Below the pieces are notes generated by a model. It was given only the letters and a program-made list of their open reading frames with translations, searched no databases and had not been told where the DNA came from. Made by a program: the position numbers and the translations under genes. Shown piece by piece: positions 26,649-35,058 of a DNA stretch of 64,000 bases; within the stretch, counting starts at the first letter, position 1; each line of letters starts with the position of its first letter. The stretch is from Rodentibacter sp901420285 (GTDB taxonomy: Bacteria > Pseudomonadota > Gammaproteobacteria > Enterobacterales > Pasteurellaceae), in the NCBI RefSeq assembly GCF_041734645.1, contig NZ_CP162010.1, positions 124,001-188,000 on the forward strand, in the 5' to 3' direction.

Positions 26649-27371
26649 ATGTTAAAAATTCAAAAATATTCTCTTGTCGCATTAATGGTCGGTACGGTCG
26701 TATCTGGTAGTGTTTTCGCCAATGAAAAAACGGACGCGAAATTTAATGACGACGTGTCTTACGCATTAACCGCTTATTCCATGACGCAAGCTAAATTAAT
26801 GGCGGATCAAGGAGAAATCAAATTAAATCCGGAACAGGTTAATCAAGCGGTTGCCGATGTATTAAATAGTAAAATTAGCGAAGAAAAAATCGGTGAATTA
26901 ACCAAAACGTTAGAACGATTTGAACAAAGAATGATGGAAAGAGAGCAAGCGAAAGTGCAGGAAATTGCGCAAAAAGCGCAGGAGGAAGGTGATAAATATC
27001 GCGCAGACTTCGCCAAAAAAGAGGGTGTGAAAACCACTAAATCCGGTTTGTTATATCGTGTGATTGAAGCGGGTAAAGGTGATGCGATCAAACCGACCGA
27101 TATTGTTAAAGTGAATTACACAGGCAAATTACCGGACGGTAAAGTGTTTGATAGTTCCGTTGAACGCGGTCAGCCGGCCGAATTTCGTTTAAACCAAGTA
27201 GTGAAAGGTTGGACCGAAGGACTTCAGTTAGTAAAAAAAGGCGGTAAAATTGAGTTGGTGCTTCCGCCTGAATTAGCTTACGGTGAACAAGGGGCGGGTG
27301 CTGCCATTCCGCCGAACGCCACGCTTTATTTTGAAGTTGAAGTATTGGATGTCAATCCTAAAGCAAAATAA
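26649..27371 (+). CDS. fkpA: FKBP-type peptidyl-prolyl isomerase
   Basis: Periplasmic chaperone and prolyl isomerase. A Sec signal peptide (about 1-24, ending VFA) precedes a helical FkpA N-terminal dimerisation domain (about 30-120) and the C-terminal FKBP domain with VKVNYTGKLPDGKVFDSS, GWTEGLQLV and LAYGEQGAGAAIPPNATL. At 240 residues it is shorter than E. coli FkpA and like the Haemophilus homologue. The gene order slyX-fkpA-yheO-tusD matches enterobacteria. Confidence 0.93.
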   Translation: MLKIQKYSLVALMVGTVVSGSVFANEKTDAKFNDDVSYALTAYSMTQAKLMADQGEIKLNPEQVNQAVADVLNSKISEEKIGELTKTLERFEQRMMEREQAKVQEIAQKAQEEGDKYRADFAKKEGVKTTKSGLLYRVIEAGKGDAIKPTDIVKVNYTGKLPDGKVFDSSVERGQPAEFRLNQVVKGWTEGLQLVKKGGKIELVLPPELAYGEQGAGAAIPPNATLYFEVEVLDVNPKAK

Positions 27372-27390
27372 TAAATGAGTTTATTTAATC

Positions 27391-27421
27391 GAAGCACAGG
27401 CATTTTGCTTGTGCTTTCTTA
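27391..27421 (+). terminator. Terminator of fkpA
   Basis: AAGCACAGGC and a GCTTGTGCTT arm pair around a short loop and are followed by a mixed T-rich tail, about 20 bases past the fkpA stop. Confidence 0.7.
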
Positions 27422-27476
27422 TTAATTTTACGGTATAAAGGTGCGGTTACTTTTAGCGTAGTTTTGGAACTTGTCC

Positions 27477-27832
27477 ATGTTACATGATAAGCATATTTTC
27501 ACGGATGAAGATCGCACAATTCTCAATTCCTACAATGCGGTGGTGGATGGCGTAAGCGCGCTTATCGGCGAGTATTGCGAAATTGTTTTGCACTCATTGG
27601 AAGATATCGAGCATTCCGCCATTCGTATTGCAAACGGACATAATGCTAACCGCCAAGTAGGTTCGCCGATCACCGCCTTGGCTTTACGTTCGCTGCGTAA
27701 TATGTAGAGCAAAAGCCTGTCAAAGCCTTATTTCACGCGAGCGAAAGGGAATGTTTAGTCGCGGAACGATTAAATATCTCGCGTCATACTATTTACCTTT
27801 ATATTCGTCAACTTAAACAAGACCAAGAATAA
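27477..27832 (+). pseudogene. yheO: YheO-family regulator, decayed by early stop and internal deletion
   Basis: YheO proteins are about 220-240 residues: an N-terminal PAS-like YheO domain and a C-terminal helix-turn-helix. Here the N-terminal part is intact (FTDEDRTILNSYNAVVDG to ALRSLRNM) up to an in-frame TAG at 27705-27707. The same frame continues with the family sequence KPYFTRAKGNV and then stops again. From about 27755, in another frame, the C-terminal end appears: LVAERLNISRHTIYLYIRQ and KQDQE, ending in TAA that overlaps the tusD ATG (TAATG). About 90 codons of the middle are missing. The gene is therefore inactivated by two lesions; remnants of both ends keep the ancestral coupling to tusD. 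Confidence 0.9.
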
Positions 27833-28212
27833 TGAATTACGTTCTCGCTGTTAAAAGCCCGGTTTACGGTAAACAAGGCGCTTATTTGGCGTATCAATTC
27901 GCCGAAGCATTGATTGAAAAAGGGCATGTCATTAGCCAAATTTTTTTCTTTCAGGACGGGGTGACGAATGGCAATGGGTTGGTTTATTCCGCTAATGATG
28001 AAGTCGATTTAACGAAATGTTGGCAGGCGTTTTCTCAGCGGTACAATGTGCCATTGCATTTATGTGTCGCGGCTTCGCAACGCCGCGGTGTGGTGGATCG
28101 GATAACGGCAAAGAATTCAACGAAATATAATTTGGCCAATGGATTTATTATCGCGGGCTTAGGTGAATTTATGGCAGCAGTATTAACAGCTGATAGGGTG
28201 ATTAGCTTATGA
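27832..28212 (+). CDS. tusD: Sulfurtransferase subunit TusD
   Basis: Part of the TusBCD complex that takes persulfide sulfur from TusA and passes it to TusE and MnmA for 2-thiouridine synthesis in tRNA wobble positions. The 126 residues include the active cysteine at position 78 in LHLCVAASQRRGV. Its start overlaps the yheO remnant and its TGA overlaps tusC (ATGA). MnmA, the end user, is encoded at 59-60 kb in this window. Confidence 0.95.
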   Translation: MNYVLAVKSPVYGKQGAYLAYQFAEALIEKGHVISQIFFFQDGVTNGNGLVYSANDEVDLTKCWQAFSQRYNVPLHLCVAASQRRGVVDRITAKNSTKYNLANGFIIAGLGEFMAAVLTADRVISL

Positions 28213-28568
28213 AAATCGCCTTTTTATTTCGTTCTCCACCCCATGGTTCATCCCTTGCCAGAGAAGGGCTGGATGCGGTGCTCGCAGCCACTGCGTTTTG
28301 CGATGAAGATGAAATCGGCGTGTTCTTTATGGATGACGGCGTACTAAATTTATTAAACGGGCAACAGCCGGAATTGTTATTGCAAAAAGATTTTATCCGC
28401 GTTTTCAAGTTACTTGATTTATATGGCATCAAACAGCGCTTTAGCTGTGTCGATTCACTAGAGAAATTCGGGATTACAGACGGTACGCTTATTTTATCTA
28501 CCGAAAAGATTGACCGTGCTTTATTGATGGCGAAATTAAATCAAGCGGAAAAATTACTAACTTTTTAA
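28209..28568 (+). CDS. tusC: Sulfurtransferase subunit TusC
   Basis: The structural middle subunit of the TusBCD heterohexamer for tRNA 2-thiolation. It has 119 residues with the DsrF-like fold (FLFRSPPHGSSLAREGLDAV at 5-24). Coupled to tusD by a 4-base overlap and 9 bases before tusB. A near-match to the repeat motif (GATGCGGTGCT) encodes DAVL at residues 22-25. Confidence 0.94.
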   Translation: MKIAFLFRSPPHGSSLAREGLDAVLAATAFCDEDEIGVFFMDDGVLNLLNGQQPELLLQKDFIRVFKLLDLYGIKQRFSCVDSLEKFGITDGTLILSTEKIDRALLMAKLNQAEKLLTF

Positions 28569-28577
28569 GGGAATTGC

Positions 28578-28865
28578 ATGCTTTATTGTTTTTCTCAAGC
28601 AGCTTATAGTGACGATGAATTAACCGGCTATTTTGCTACAATGACCAAAAATGACGCTGTTGTGCTTTGGCAAGATGGCGTATTACTGGCTATAAAATAT
28701 CCTCATTATTTTAAAGAATGCAAAGCATCGTGTTTTGTCTTGGAGCAGGATATTTCCGCCAGAAATTTGACCACGCTTTTACCACAAAGGAGTAAAGTAC
28801 GGTCACTTTCTCTAATGGATTTCGTCAAACTCACCGAACAATTTTTCCCTCAAATCGCATTGTAA
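28578..28865 (+). CDS. tusB: Sulfurtransferase subunit TusB
   Basis: Third subunit of TusBCD, DsrH family, 95 residues, ending in the typical SLMDFVKLTEQFFPQIAL helix region. In E. coli tusB is followed by rpsL of the str operon; here the next gene is rplN of the spc operon, so this stop codon marks a gene-order breakpoint. Confidence 0.93.
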   Translation: MLYCFSQAAYSDDELTGYFATMTKNDAVVLWQDGVLLAIKYPHYFKECKASCFVLEQDISARNLTTLLPQRSKVRSLSLMDFVKLTEQFFPQIAL

Positions 28866-28915
28866 AAAACACCATTTCTCTTCGGGCACCTTACGTATTT
28901 AAAACTAAAAATTTA

Positions 28916-29019
28916 TTGATTCGGCTTGCGTGTTATGTTATATTCCGCAACCTCTTACGCCTCTGTGTGTAAGTAGGTCGTCCCGAAAGGGTGTTTTTTT
29001 AACTTAACGGAGCACTAAT
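28916..29019 (+). promoter_or_regulatory. Promoter and leader of the spc operon
   Basis: TTGATT at 28916-28921 and TATATT at 28939-28944 are 17 bases apart, with TG one base before the -10, giving an extended -10 promoter. The roughly 70-base leader contains a small CCCGAAAGGG hairpin followed by a T run and then the rplN ribosome site (ACGGAG). A promoter is needed here because the S10 operon is not upstream. Confidence 0.7.
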
Positions 29020-29391
29020 ATGATCCAAGAACAGACTATGCTGGATGTCGCTGATAATTCAGGCGCTCGTAGCGTAATGTGTATCAAGGTTCTAGGTGGA
29101 TCGCACCGTCGTTATGCTGCAATTGGCGACATTATCAAAATTACCGTAAAAGAAGCAATTCCACGCGGTAAAGTGAAAAAAGGTGATGTATTGAAAGCAG
29201 TTGTTGTGCGCACCAAGAAGGGTGTTCGTCGCCCAGATGGCTCAGTTATTCGTTTCGATGGTAATGCTTGTGTAATTTTAAATAATAACACCGAGCAACC
29301 AATCGGTACTCGTATTTTTGGACCTGTGACTCGTGAACTTCGCTCTGAGAAATTCATGAAGATCATTTCTTTAGCTCCAGAAGTACTGTAA
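29020..29391 (+). CDS. rplN: 50S ribosomal protein L14
   Basis: Large-subunit protein at the interface near helix 14 of 16S rRNA. The 123 residues start MIQEQTMLDVADNSGARSVM, the conserved L14 opening, and include AVVVRTKKGVRRPDGSVIRF. It is the first gene of the spc operon, which here starts straight after tusB instead of rpsQ. Confidence 0.98.
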   Translation: MIQEQTMLDVADNSGARSVMCIKVLGGSHRRYAAIGDIIKITVKEAIPRGKVKKGDVLKAVVVRTKKGVRRPDGSVIRFDGNACVILNNNTEQPIGTRIFGPVTRELRSEKFMKIISLAPEVL

Positions 29392-29401
29392 GGGGAATGT
29401 A

Positions 29402-29713
29402 ATGGCTGCTAAAATCCGTCAAAATGATGAAGTAATTGTTCTTACCGGTAAAGATAAGGGCAAACGTGGCAAGGTAACTAAAGTGTTACCAAACGGTAAA
29501 GTGTTTGTTGAAGGTATCAACATTATTACTAAACATGAAAAACCGGTTCCTGCATTAGGTAAAGCTGGCGGTTTAGTGAAAAAAGAAGCGGCAATTGATG
29601 CTTCAAATGTTGCAATTTTTAATCCAAAAACAAATAAAGCTGACCGTGTAGGTTTTAGATTTGAAGACGGCAAAAAAGTACGTTTCTTCAAATCTAATAA
29701 TGAAATTATCTAA
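29402..29713 (+). CDS. rplX: 50S ribosomal protein L24
   Basis: Early assembly protein of the large subunit, binding the 5' domain of 23S rRNA. The 103 residues carry the KOW motif (VIVLTGKDKGKRGKVTKVLP) near the start. Second gene of the spc operon, 10 bases after rplN. Confidence 0.98.
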   Translation: MAAKIRQNDEVIVLTGKDKGKRGKVTKVLPNGKVFVEGINIITKHEKPVPALGKAGGLVKKEAAIDASNVAIFNPKTNKADRVGFRFEDGKKVRFFKSNNEII

Positions 29714-29730
29714 TAAACTGGAGTAATGCG

Positions 29731-30270
29731 ATGGCGAAACTGCATGATTACTACAGAGATCAAGTAGTAAACGAATTAAAAAATAAATTCGGCTACAAAT
29801 CTGTCATGCAAGTCCCACGAATCGAAAAGATTACCCTGAATATGGGTGTGGGTGAAGCATTGACCGACAAAAAATTGCTAGACAACGCAGTAGCGGATTT
29901 AACAGCAATTAGCGGTCAAAAACCTTTAGTGACTAAAGCTCGTAAATCTGTTGCAGGCTTTAAAATCCGTCAGGGATATCCAATCGGTTGTAAAGTAACA
30001 CTACGCGGCGAGCGTATGTGGGAGTTCTTTGAACGTTTAATTACAATTGCTGTTCCACGTATTCGTGACTTCCGCGGTTTAAGCGCGAAATCATTTGATG
30101 GTCGTGGTAACTACAGCATGGGTGTGCGTGAACAAATCATCTTCCCTGAAATCGATTACGATAAAGTAGATCGTGTACGTGGTTTAGATATCACTATCAC
30201 AACTACTGCTAAGAATGATGAAGAAGGTCAAGCACTACTTGCTGCCTTTAATTTCCCATTCCGTAAATAA
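29731..30270 (+). CDS. rplE: 50S ribosomal protein L5
   Basis: Binds 5S rRNA and the central protuberance. The 179 residues include MNMGVGEA-like NMGVGEALTDKK and the RDFRGL motif. In E. coli the start region of rplE mRNA binds S8 to repress the operon; the gap from rplX (17 bases) is compatible with such a site but I did not confirm the structure. Confidence 0.98.
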   Translation: MAKLHDYYRDQVVNELKNKFGYKSVMQVPRIEKITLNMGVGEALTDKKLLDNAVADLTAISGQKPLVTKARKSVAGFKIRQGYPIGCKVTLRGERMWEFFERLITIAVPRIRDFRGLSAKSFDGRGNYSMGVREQIIFPEIDYDKVDRVRGLDITITTTAKNDEEGQALLAAFNFPFRK

Positions 30271-30281
30271 GGCAGGTTATA

Positions 30282-30587
30282 ATGGCTAAACAATCAATGA
30301 AAGCACGCGATGTAAAACGCGTTAAATTAGCTGAAAAATTCTACGTTAAGCGTGTTGAATTAAAGAAAATTATTTCTGATGTAAATGCCTCTGACGAAGA
30401 ACGCTGGGACGCAGTGTTAAAGTTACAAACTTTGCCACGTGATTCTAGTCCATCTCGTCAACGTAATCGTTGCCGCCAAACTGGACGTCCACACGGTGTT
30501 CTTCGTAAGTTTGGTTTAAGCCGTATTAAGGTTCGTGAAGCTGCGATGCGCGGTGAAATTCCAGGCCTTAAGAAAGCGAGTTGGTAA
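30282..30587 (+). CDS. rpsN: 30S ribosomal protein S14
   Basis: Small-subunit head protein. It is the 101-residue form without the zinc-binding CxxC pair, normal for gammaproteobacteria; the C-terminal RQRNRCRQTGRPHG and KKASW are diagnostic. Confidence 0.98.
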   Translation: MAKQSMKARDVKRVKLAEKFYVKRVELKKIISDVNASDEERWDAVLKLQTLPRDSSPSRQRNRCRQTGRPHGVLRKFGLSRIKVREAAMRGEIPGLKKASW

Positions 30588-30623
30588 TATACCACTTTAT
30601 TTTGGAATCGGAGAAAAAATACA

Positions 30624-31016
30624 ATGAGTATGCAAGATCCAATTGCAGATATGCTGACCCGTATTCGTAACGGTCAGACTGCGAACAAAGTTGCGATCAG
30701 TATGCCTTCATCCAAGCTAAAAGTGGCAATTGCCAATGTATTAGCTGCTGAAGGTTATATCGAAAGCGTTAAAGTTTTAAAAGGTGCAAAACCTGAATTG
30801 GAAATTACTTTAAAATATTTCCAAGGGAAACCAGTTGTAGAAAGTATTCAACGTGTAAGCCGTCCTGGTCTTCGTATTTATAAACGTAAAGATGAGTTAC
30901 CAAAAGTTATGGGTGGCTTAGGTGTTGCTGTTGTTTCTACATCCAAAGGTGTTATGACTGACCGTGCGGCTCGTCAAGCGGGTTTAGGCGGTGAGATCAT
31001 CTGTTACGTGGCTTAA
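30624..31016 (+). CDS. rpsH: 30S ribosomal protein S8
   Basis: Primary 16S rRNA-binding protein and the expected translational repressor of the spc operon. The 130 residues run from MSMQDPIADMLTRIRNGQ to GGEIICYVA, with the RNA-binding STSKGVMTDRAAR loop intact. Confidence 0.98.
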   Translation: MSMQDPIADMLTRIRNGQTANKVAISMPSSKLKVAIANVLAAEGYIESVKVLKGAKPELEITLKYFQGKPVVESIQRVSRPGLRIYKRKDELPKVMGGLGVAVVSTSKGVMTDRAARQAGLGGEIICYVA

Positions 31017-31031
31017 TAAAGAGGTAGGAAA

Positions 31032-31565
31032 ATGTCTCGTGTTGCAAAAGCACCTGTTAATATTCCTGCCGGTGTTGAGGTTAAACTTGACGGTCAGCTA
31101 TTAACAGTAAAAGGTAAAAATGGCGAGTTATCTCGCACAATTCATAACTCAGTTGAAGTTAAACAAGATAATAATCAATTAACCTTCATTCCTCGCGAAA
31201 GTTTTGCTGAAGCGAATGCTCAATCGGGTACGGCTCGGGCATTAGTTAATGCAATGGTCATCGGAGTTACTGAAGGCTTCACTAAGAAATTAGTATTGGT
31301 AGGTGTTGGTTACAGAGCTCAACTTAAAGGCAACACAGTTGCATTAAGCTTAGGCTATTCTCACCCAGTAGAGCACACTTTGCCGGCAGGTATTACTGCA
31401 GAGTGCCCTTCTCAAACTGAAATCGTGCTGAAAGGTGCAGATAAGCAGTTAATCGGCCAAGTTGCAGCAGATATTCGTGCTTATCGCCGTCCTGAGCCTT
31501 ATAAAGGTAAAGGAGTACGTTACGCTGATGAAGTGGTACGTATCAAAGAGGCTAAGAAGAAATAA
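31032..31565 (+). CDS. rplF: 50S ribosomal protein L6
   Basis: Large-subunit protein near the sarcin-ricin loop. The 177 residues comprise two related domains, with LVGVGYRAQLKG and the C-terminal PEPYKGKGVRYADE signature. Confidence 0.98.
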   Translation: MSRVAKAPVNIPAGVEVKLDGQLLTVKGKNGELSRTIHNSVEVKQDNNQLTFIPRESFAEANAQSGTARALVNAMVIGVTEGFTKKLVLVGVGYRAQLKGNTVALSLGYSHPVEHTLPAGITAECPSQTEIVLKGADKQLIGQVAADIRAYRRPEPYKGKGVRYADEVVRIKEAKKK

Positions 31566-31578
31566 TTAAGGTAACACT

Positions 31579-31932
31579 ATGGATAAGAAATCAGCTCGTG
31601 TCCGTCGTGCAGCTCGTGCACGTCATATGATGAGAGAGCAAGGTGTAACTCGTTTGGTTATTCACCGTACTCCGCGTCATATTTATGCACAAGTTATTGC
31701 ACCGAACGGTTCAGAAGTGCTTGCCGCTGCTTCAACTGTTGAGAAAGCAATTCGTGAGCAAGTAAAATACACTGGTAACAAAGATGCTGCTGCAGTAGTG
31801 GGTAAAACTGTTGCAGAGCGCGCATTAGCAAAAGGCGTACAAGCTGTTGCTTTTGATCGTTCCGGTTTTAAATATCATGGTCGCGTCCAAATTTTAGCAG
31901 ACGCTGCTCGTGAAGCTGGTCTACAGTTCTAA
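31579..31932 (+). CDS. rplR: 50S ribosomal protein L18
   Basis: 5S rRNA-binding protein of the central protuberance, 117 residues, with the basic N-terminus MDKKSARVRRAARAR and the C-terminal AFDRSGFKYHGRVQ motif. Confidence 0.98.
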   Translation: MDKKSARVRRAARARHMMREQGVTRLVIHRTPRHIYAQVIAPNGSEVLAAASTVEKAIREQVKYTGNKDAAAVVGKTVAERALAKGVQAVAFDRSGFKYHGRVQILADAAREAGLQF

Positions 31933-31946
31933 TGAGGTAAATTGAG

Positions 31947-32447
31947 ATGTCAAACATCGAAAAACAAGTTGGTGAACTGCAAGAGAAGCTAATCGCAGTA
32001 AACCGTGTATCAAAAACTGTAAAAGGTGGTCGTATTATGAGCTTCACCGCATTAACTGTGGTAGGCGATGGTAACGGTCGAGTAGGTTTTGGTTATGGTA
32101 AAGCGCGCGAAGTTCCGGCAGCGATCCAAAAAGCAATGGAAAAGGCACGTCGCAATATGATTAATGTTGCTTTGAATGAAGGTACGTTACAACATCCTGT
32201 AAAAGGCGTTCACACTGGTTCTCGCGTATTTATGCAGCCAGCTAGCGAAGGTACAGGTATCATTGCAGGTGGTGCAATGCGCGCTGTGTTGGAGGTTGCC
32301 GGTGTGCGTAATGTTCTTTCTAAAGCGTATGGTTCTACCAACCCAATTAATGTTGTTCGCGCAACTATTGATGCATTAGCAAATATGAAATCACCAGAGA
32401 TGATTGCTGCTAAACGTGGTAAAACTGTTGATGAAATTTTGGGGTAA
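31947..32447 (+). CDS. rpsE: 30S ribosomal protein S5
   Basis: Accuracy-related small-subunit protein. The 166 residues include the double-stranded RNA-binding region TVKGGRIMSFTALTVVGDGN and GFGYGKAREVPAAIQKAM. The only repeat-core match in the spc/alpha block (CACCGCATT, 32045-32053) falls in the conserved FTALTV codons and may be chance. Confidence 0.98.
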   Translation: MSNIEKQVGELQEKLIAVNRVSKTVKGGRIMSFTALTVVGDGNGRVGFGYGKAREVPAAIQKAMEKARRNMINVALNEGTLQHPVKGVHTGSRVFMQPASEGTGIIAGGAMRAVLEVAGVRNVLSKAYGSTNPINVVRATIDALANMKSPEMIAAKRGKTVDEILG

Positions 32448-32453
32448 TTAATG

Positions 32454-32633
32454 ATGGCTAAAACTATTAAAGTAACACAAGTTCGTAGCTCAATTGCGCG
32501 TTTACCAAAGCATAAAGCTACCTTGCGTGGTCTTGGTCTTCGTCACATGCATCATACTGTCGAGTTAATTGAAACAGCTGCAGTACGTGGTATGATTAAC
32601 CAAGTTTCATATATGGTGAAAGTGGAGGAGTAA
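32454..32633 (+). CDS. rpmD: 50S ribosomal protein L30
   Basis: Small large-subunit protein, 59 residues from the second of two adjacent ATG codons (32451 and 32454); the second gives MAKTIKVTQVRS, matching the family start. The sequence SIARLPKHKATLRGLGLR is diagnostic. Confidence 0.97.
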   Translation: MAKTIKVTQVRSSIARLPKHKATLRGLGLRHMHHTVELIETAAVRGMINQVSYMVKVEE

Positions 32634-32635
32634 TA

Positions 32636-33070
32636 ATGCATTTAAATACTCTATCCCCGGCTGAAGGCTCAAAGCATAGCGCTAAACGCCTTGGTCGTGG
32701 TATTGGTTCAGGTCTAGGTAAGACTGGTGGGCGTGGGCACAAGGGGCAAAAGTCTCGTACTGGTGGCAGTGTTCGTCGTGGGTTTGAAGGCGGCCAAATG
32801 CCATTATACCGTCGTTTACCAAAATTTGGTTTTACTTCAATGAAAGCTGCAGTAACCGCAGAAGTTCGTTTAAACGAATTAACTAAAGTTGAGGGTAATA
32901 TAGTCACTTTGGAAGCATTAAAAACTGCAAATGTTTTAACTAAAGATATTCTGTTCGCTAAGGTTATTTTAGCGGGGGAATTAAAATCAGCAGTAACTGT
33001 TCGCGGTTTACGTGTAACTAAGGGCGCTAAAGCAGCAATTGAGGCTGCCGGCGGTTCAGTTGAGGAATAA
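32636..33070 (+). CDS. rplO: 50S ribosomal protein L15
   Basis: Late assembly protein of the large subunit. The 144 residues have the glycine- and arginine-rich N-terminal half (RLGRGIGSGLGKTGGRGHKG) and end in the AAGGSVEE motif. Two bases after rpmD. Confidence 0.98.
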   Translation: MHLNTLSPAEGSKHSAKRLGRGIGSGLGKTGGRGHKGQKSRTGGSVRRGFEGGQMPLYRRLPKFGFTSMKAAVTAEVRLNELTKVEGNIVTLEALKTANVLTKDILFAKVILAGELKSAVTVRGLRVTKGAKAAIEAAGGSVEE

Positions 33071-33077
33071 TTAGTAA

Positions 33078-34400
33078 ATGGCTAAACAACCAGGTTATCA
33101 AACTAGAAGTACTGATAGTGGCAAAAGCGAGTTAAGAAGTAGATTGATTTTTGTTTTATTGGCTCTTATCGTTTATCGTATTGGTTCATTTATTCCGGTT
33201 CCTGGTATTGATGCAGCTGTACTTGCTCAATTAGTTGAACAACAAAAAGGCACCATTATTGATATGTTTAATATGTTCTCTGGTGGTGCATTAAGTCGTG
33301 CTTCAATTCTTGCGTTAGGTATTATGCCGTATATTTCGGCTTCTATTGTGATTCAATTGTTGGTGACGGTCTCTCCTGCTTTAGCTGAGCTAAAAAAAGA
33401 AGGTGCAGCGGGCCAACGAAAAATTACAAAATATACGCGATATGCTACCGTAGTTTTTGCAAGTATTCAGGCTGTTGCTATCTCTACAGGTTTACCTAAT
33501 ATGCTGCCAGGACTGGTACCAAATGTCGGATTCAGTTTTTATTTTACTGCTGTAGTGAGTTTGGTTACTGGTACTATGTTTTTAATGTGGTTAGGTGAAC
33601 AAGTTACAGAGAGGGGGATTGGTAATGGTATCTCAATTCTTGTTTTTGGTGGTATTGTAGCAGGTCTCCCTTCAGCTATTCTGCAAACAATTGAGCAAGC
33701 ACGTCAAGGACAAATGCACCCACTAGTCCTCTTGCTCATTGTAGCAGTTGTTTTCGCGGTAACTTATTTTGTCGTTTTCGTAGAAAGAGGACAGCGTCGG
33801 ATTCGTATTGAGTATGCTAAGCGTCAGCAAGGTCGACAGATCTTAGGTGGACATTCAACACATTTACCATTAAAAGTTAACATGGCAAATGTAATGCCGG
33901 CAATTTTTGCATCAAGTATTATTTTATTTCCTGCCACATTAACACAATGGTTTGGTCAAAATGATAAGTTTGAATGGCTCAATAATTTATCGATGTTATT
34001 GAATCCAGGTCAGCCTTTATATTTGCTCGTTTATGCTATTGCAATTATTTTCTTTAGCTTCTTCTATACAGGGATGCAATATAATCCACGTGATACAGCA
34101 GATAATCTAAAGAAATCTGGTGCATTTATTCCAGGGATTAGACCAGGTGAGCAAACATCTCGTTATATTGATAAAGTAATGACTCGCTTAACCTTAATTG
34201 GTGGTCTTTATGTAACGTTTGTATGTTTAGTTCCTTATGTCATGACATCGGCATGGGATGTTAAATTCTACTTCGGTGGAACATCACTATTGATCGTTGT
34301 TGTTGTAATTATGGATTTTATCGTTCAGGTACAGAGTCATTTAATGTCATCTCAATATGAATCTGCGTTGAAAAAAGCAAACCTTAAAGGTTTAGGATAA
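33078..34400 (+). CDS. secY: Protein translocase subunit SecY
   Basis: Channel-forming subunit of the SecYEG translocon, with ten transmembrane helices in 440 residues. Conserved parts include the plug-region start AQLVEQQKGTIIDMFNMFSGGALSR, GIMPYISASIVIQLL in helix 2 and the cytoplasmic loop FVVFVERGQRRI. It keeps its usual place in the spc operon between rplO and rpmJ. SecB, which feeds this channel, is encoded near 9 kb. Confidence 0.98.
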   Translation: MAKQPGYQTRSTDSGKSELRSRLIFVLLALIVYRIGSFIPVPGIDAAVLAQLVEQQKGTIIDMFNMFSGGALSRASILALGIMPYISASIVIQLLVTVSPALAELKKEGAAGQRKITKYTRYATVVFASIQAVAISTGLPNMLPGLVPNVGFSFYFTAVVSLVTGTMFLMWLGEQVTERGIGNGISILVFGGIVAGLPSAILQTIEQARQGQMHPLVLLLIVAVVFAVTYFVVFVERGQRRIRIEYAKRQQGRQILGGHSTHLPLKVNMANVMPAIFASSIILFPATLTQWFGQNDKFEWLNNLSMLLNPGQPLYLLVYAIAIIFFSFFYTGMQYNPRDTADNLKKSGAFIPGIRPGEQTSRYIDKVMTRLTLIGGLYVTFVCLVPYVMTSAWDVKFYFGGTSLLIVVVVIMDFIVQVQSHLMSSQYESALKKANLKGLG

Positions 34401-34431
34401 TAATTGTCCAATTAATATAAAAGGATAAGCA

Positions 34432-34545
34432 ATGAAAGTTCGTGCTTCCGTAAAAAAAATGTGTCGTAACTGTAAAATTGTTAAACGTGAAGGTGTTGTA
34501 CACGTACTGTGTAATGACCCTAAACATAAACAACGCCAAGGTTAA
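34432..34545 (+). CDS. rpmJ: 50S ribosomal protein L36
   Basis: A 37-residue protein starting MKVRASVKKMCRNC and ending HKQRQG. It is the zinc-binding form, with Cys11, Cys14, Cys27 and His32. It lies 31 bases after secY and is the last gene of the spc operon. Confidence 0.97.
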   Translation: MKVRASVKKMCRNCKIVKREGVVHVLCNDPKHKQRQG

Positions 34546-34569
34546 TTAATAATTTTTCCTTGCAAAGAA

Positions 34570-34693
34570 CTAGTTGGGCAGTTATACTGCTCGACTCATT
34601 TATGTCATTGACATTTTGTTTGAGTATCCTGAAAACGGGCTTTTCAAGATCAGAATGTCAATTTAATTTTAAAAAAATAGGAGTGCATAGTGG
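34570..34693 (+). ncRNA. Alpha-operon leader (S4-binding pseudoknot)
   Basis: The segment matches the known E. coli alpha leader: a first hairpin from 34572 (AGTTGGGCAG with CTGCTCGACT), then TTTGAGTATCCTGAAAACGGG with the GAAAA/TTTTC hairpin. TGACATT (34609-34615) pairs with AATGTCA (34654-34660), and the rpsM ribosome site GGAGTGCATAGTGG closes the fold. In E. coli S4 binds this pseudoknot to repress translation of rpsM and the genes after it. Confidence 0.9.
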
Positions 34694-35046
34694 CCCGTAT
34701 TGCAGGCATTAACATTCCTGATCAAAAGCATACTGTAATTGCTTTAACTGCAATTTATGGTATTGGTAAAACTCGTTCAAAAGCAATTTGTGCTGCTGCG
34801 GGTATTGCTGAAGATGTTAAGATCAGAGAATTGTCTGAAGAGCAGATTGACAAACTGCGTGACGAAGTTGGTAAATTTACTGTTGAAGGTGACTTACGTC
34901 GTGAAGTAACATTAAATATCAAACGTCTATTAGATTTAGGTTGTTACCGAGGTTTACGTCATCGTCGTGGTTTACCAGTACGTGGTCAACGTACTAAAAC
35001 TAATGCGCGTACCCGTAAGGGTCCTCGTAAGCCGATCAAGAAATAG
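34690..35046 (+). CDS. rpsM: 30S ribosomal protein S13
   Basis: Head protein contacting the P-site tRNA and 50S subunit. The 118 residues start at GTG (MARIAGINIPDQKH), as in E. coli, which fits the S4-regulated pseudoknot covering this start. The C-terminus has the conserved RGLPVRGQRTKTNARTRKG tail. Confidence 0.98.
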   Translation: MARIAGINIPDQKHTVIALTAIYGIGKTRSKAICAAAGIAEDVKIRELSEEQIDKLRDEVGKFTVEGDLRREVTLNIKRLLDLGCYRGLRHRRGLPVRGQRTKTNARTRKGPRKPIKK

Positions 35047-35058
35047 TCGGGGTAGATA

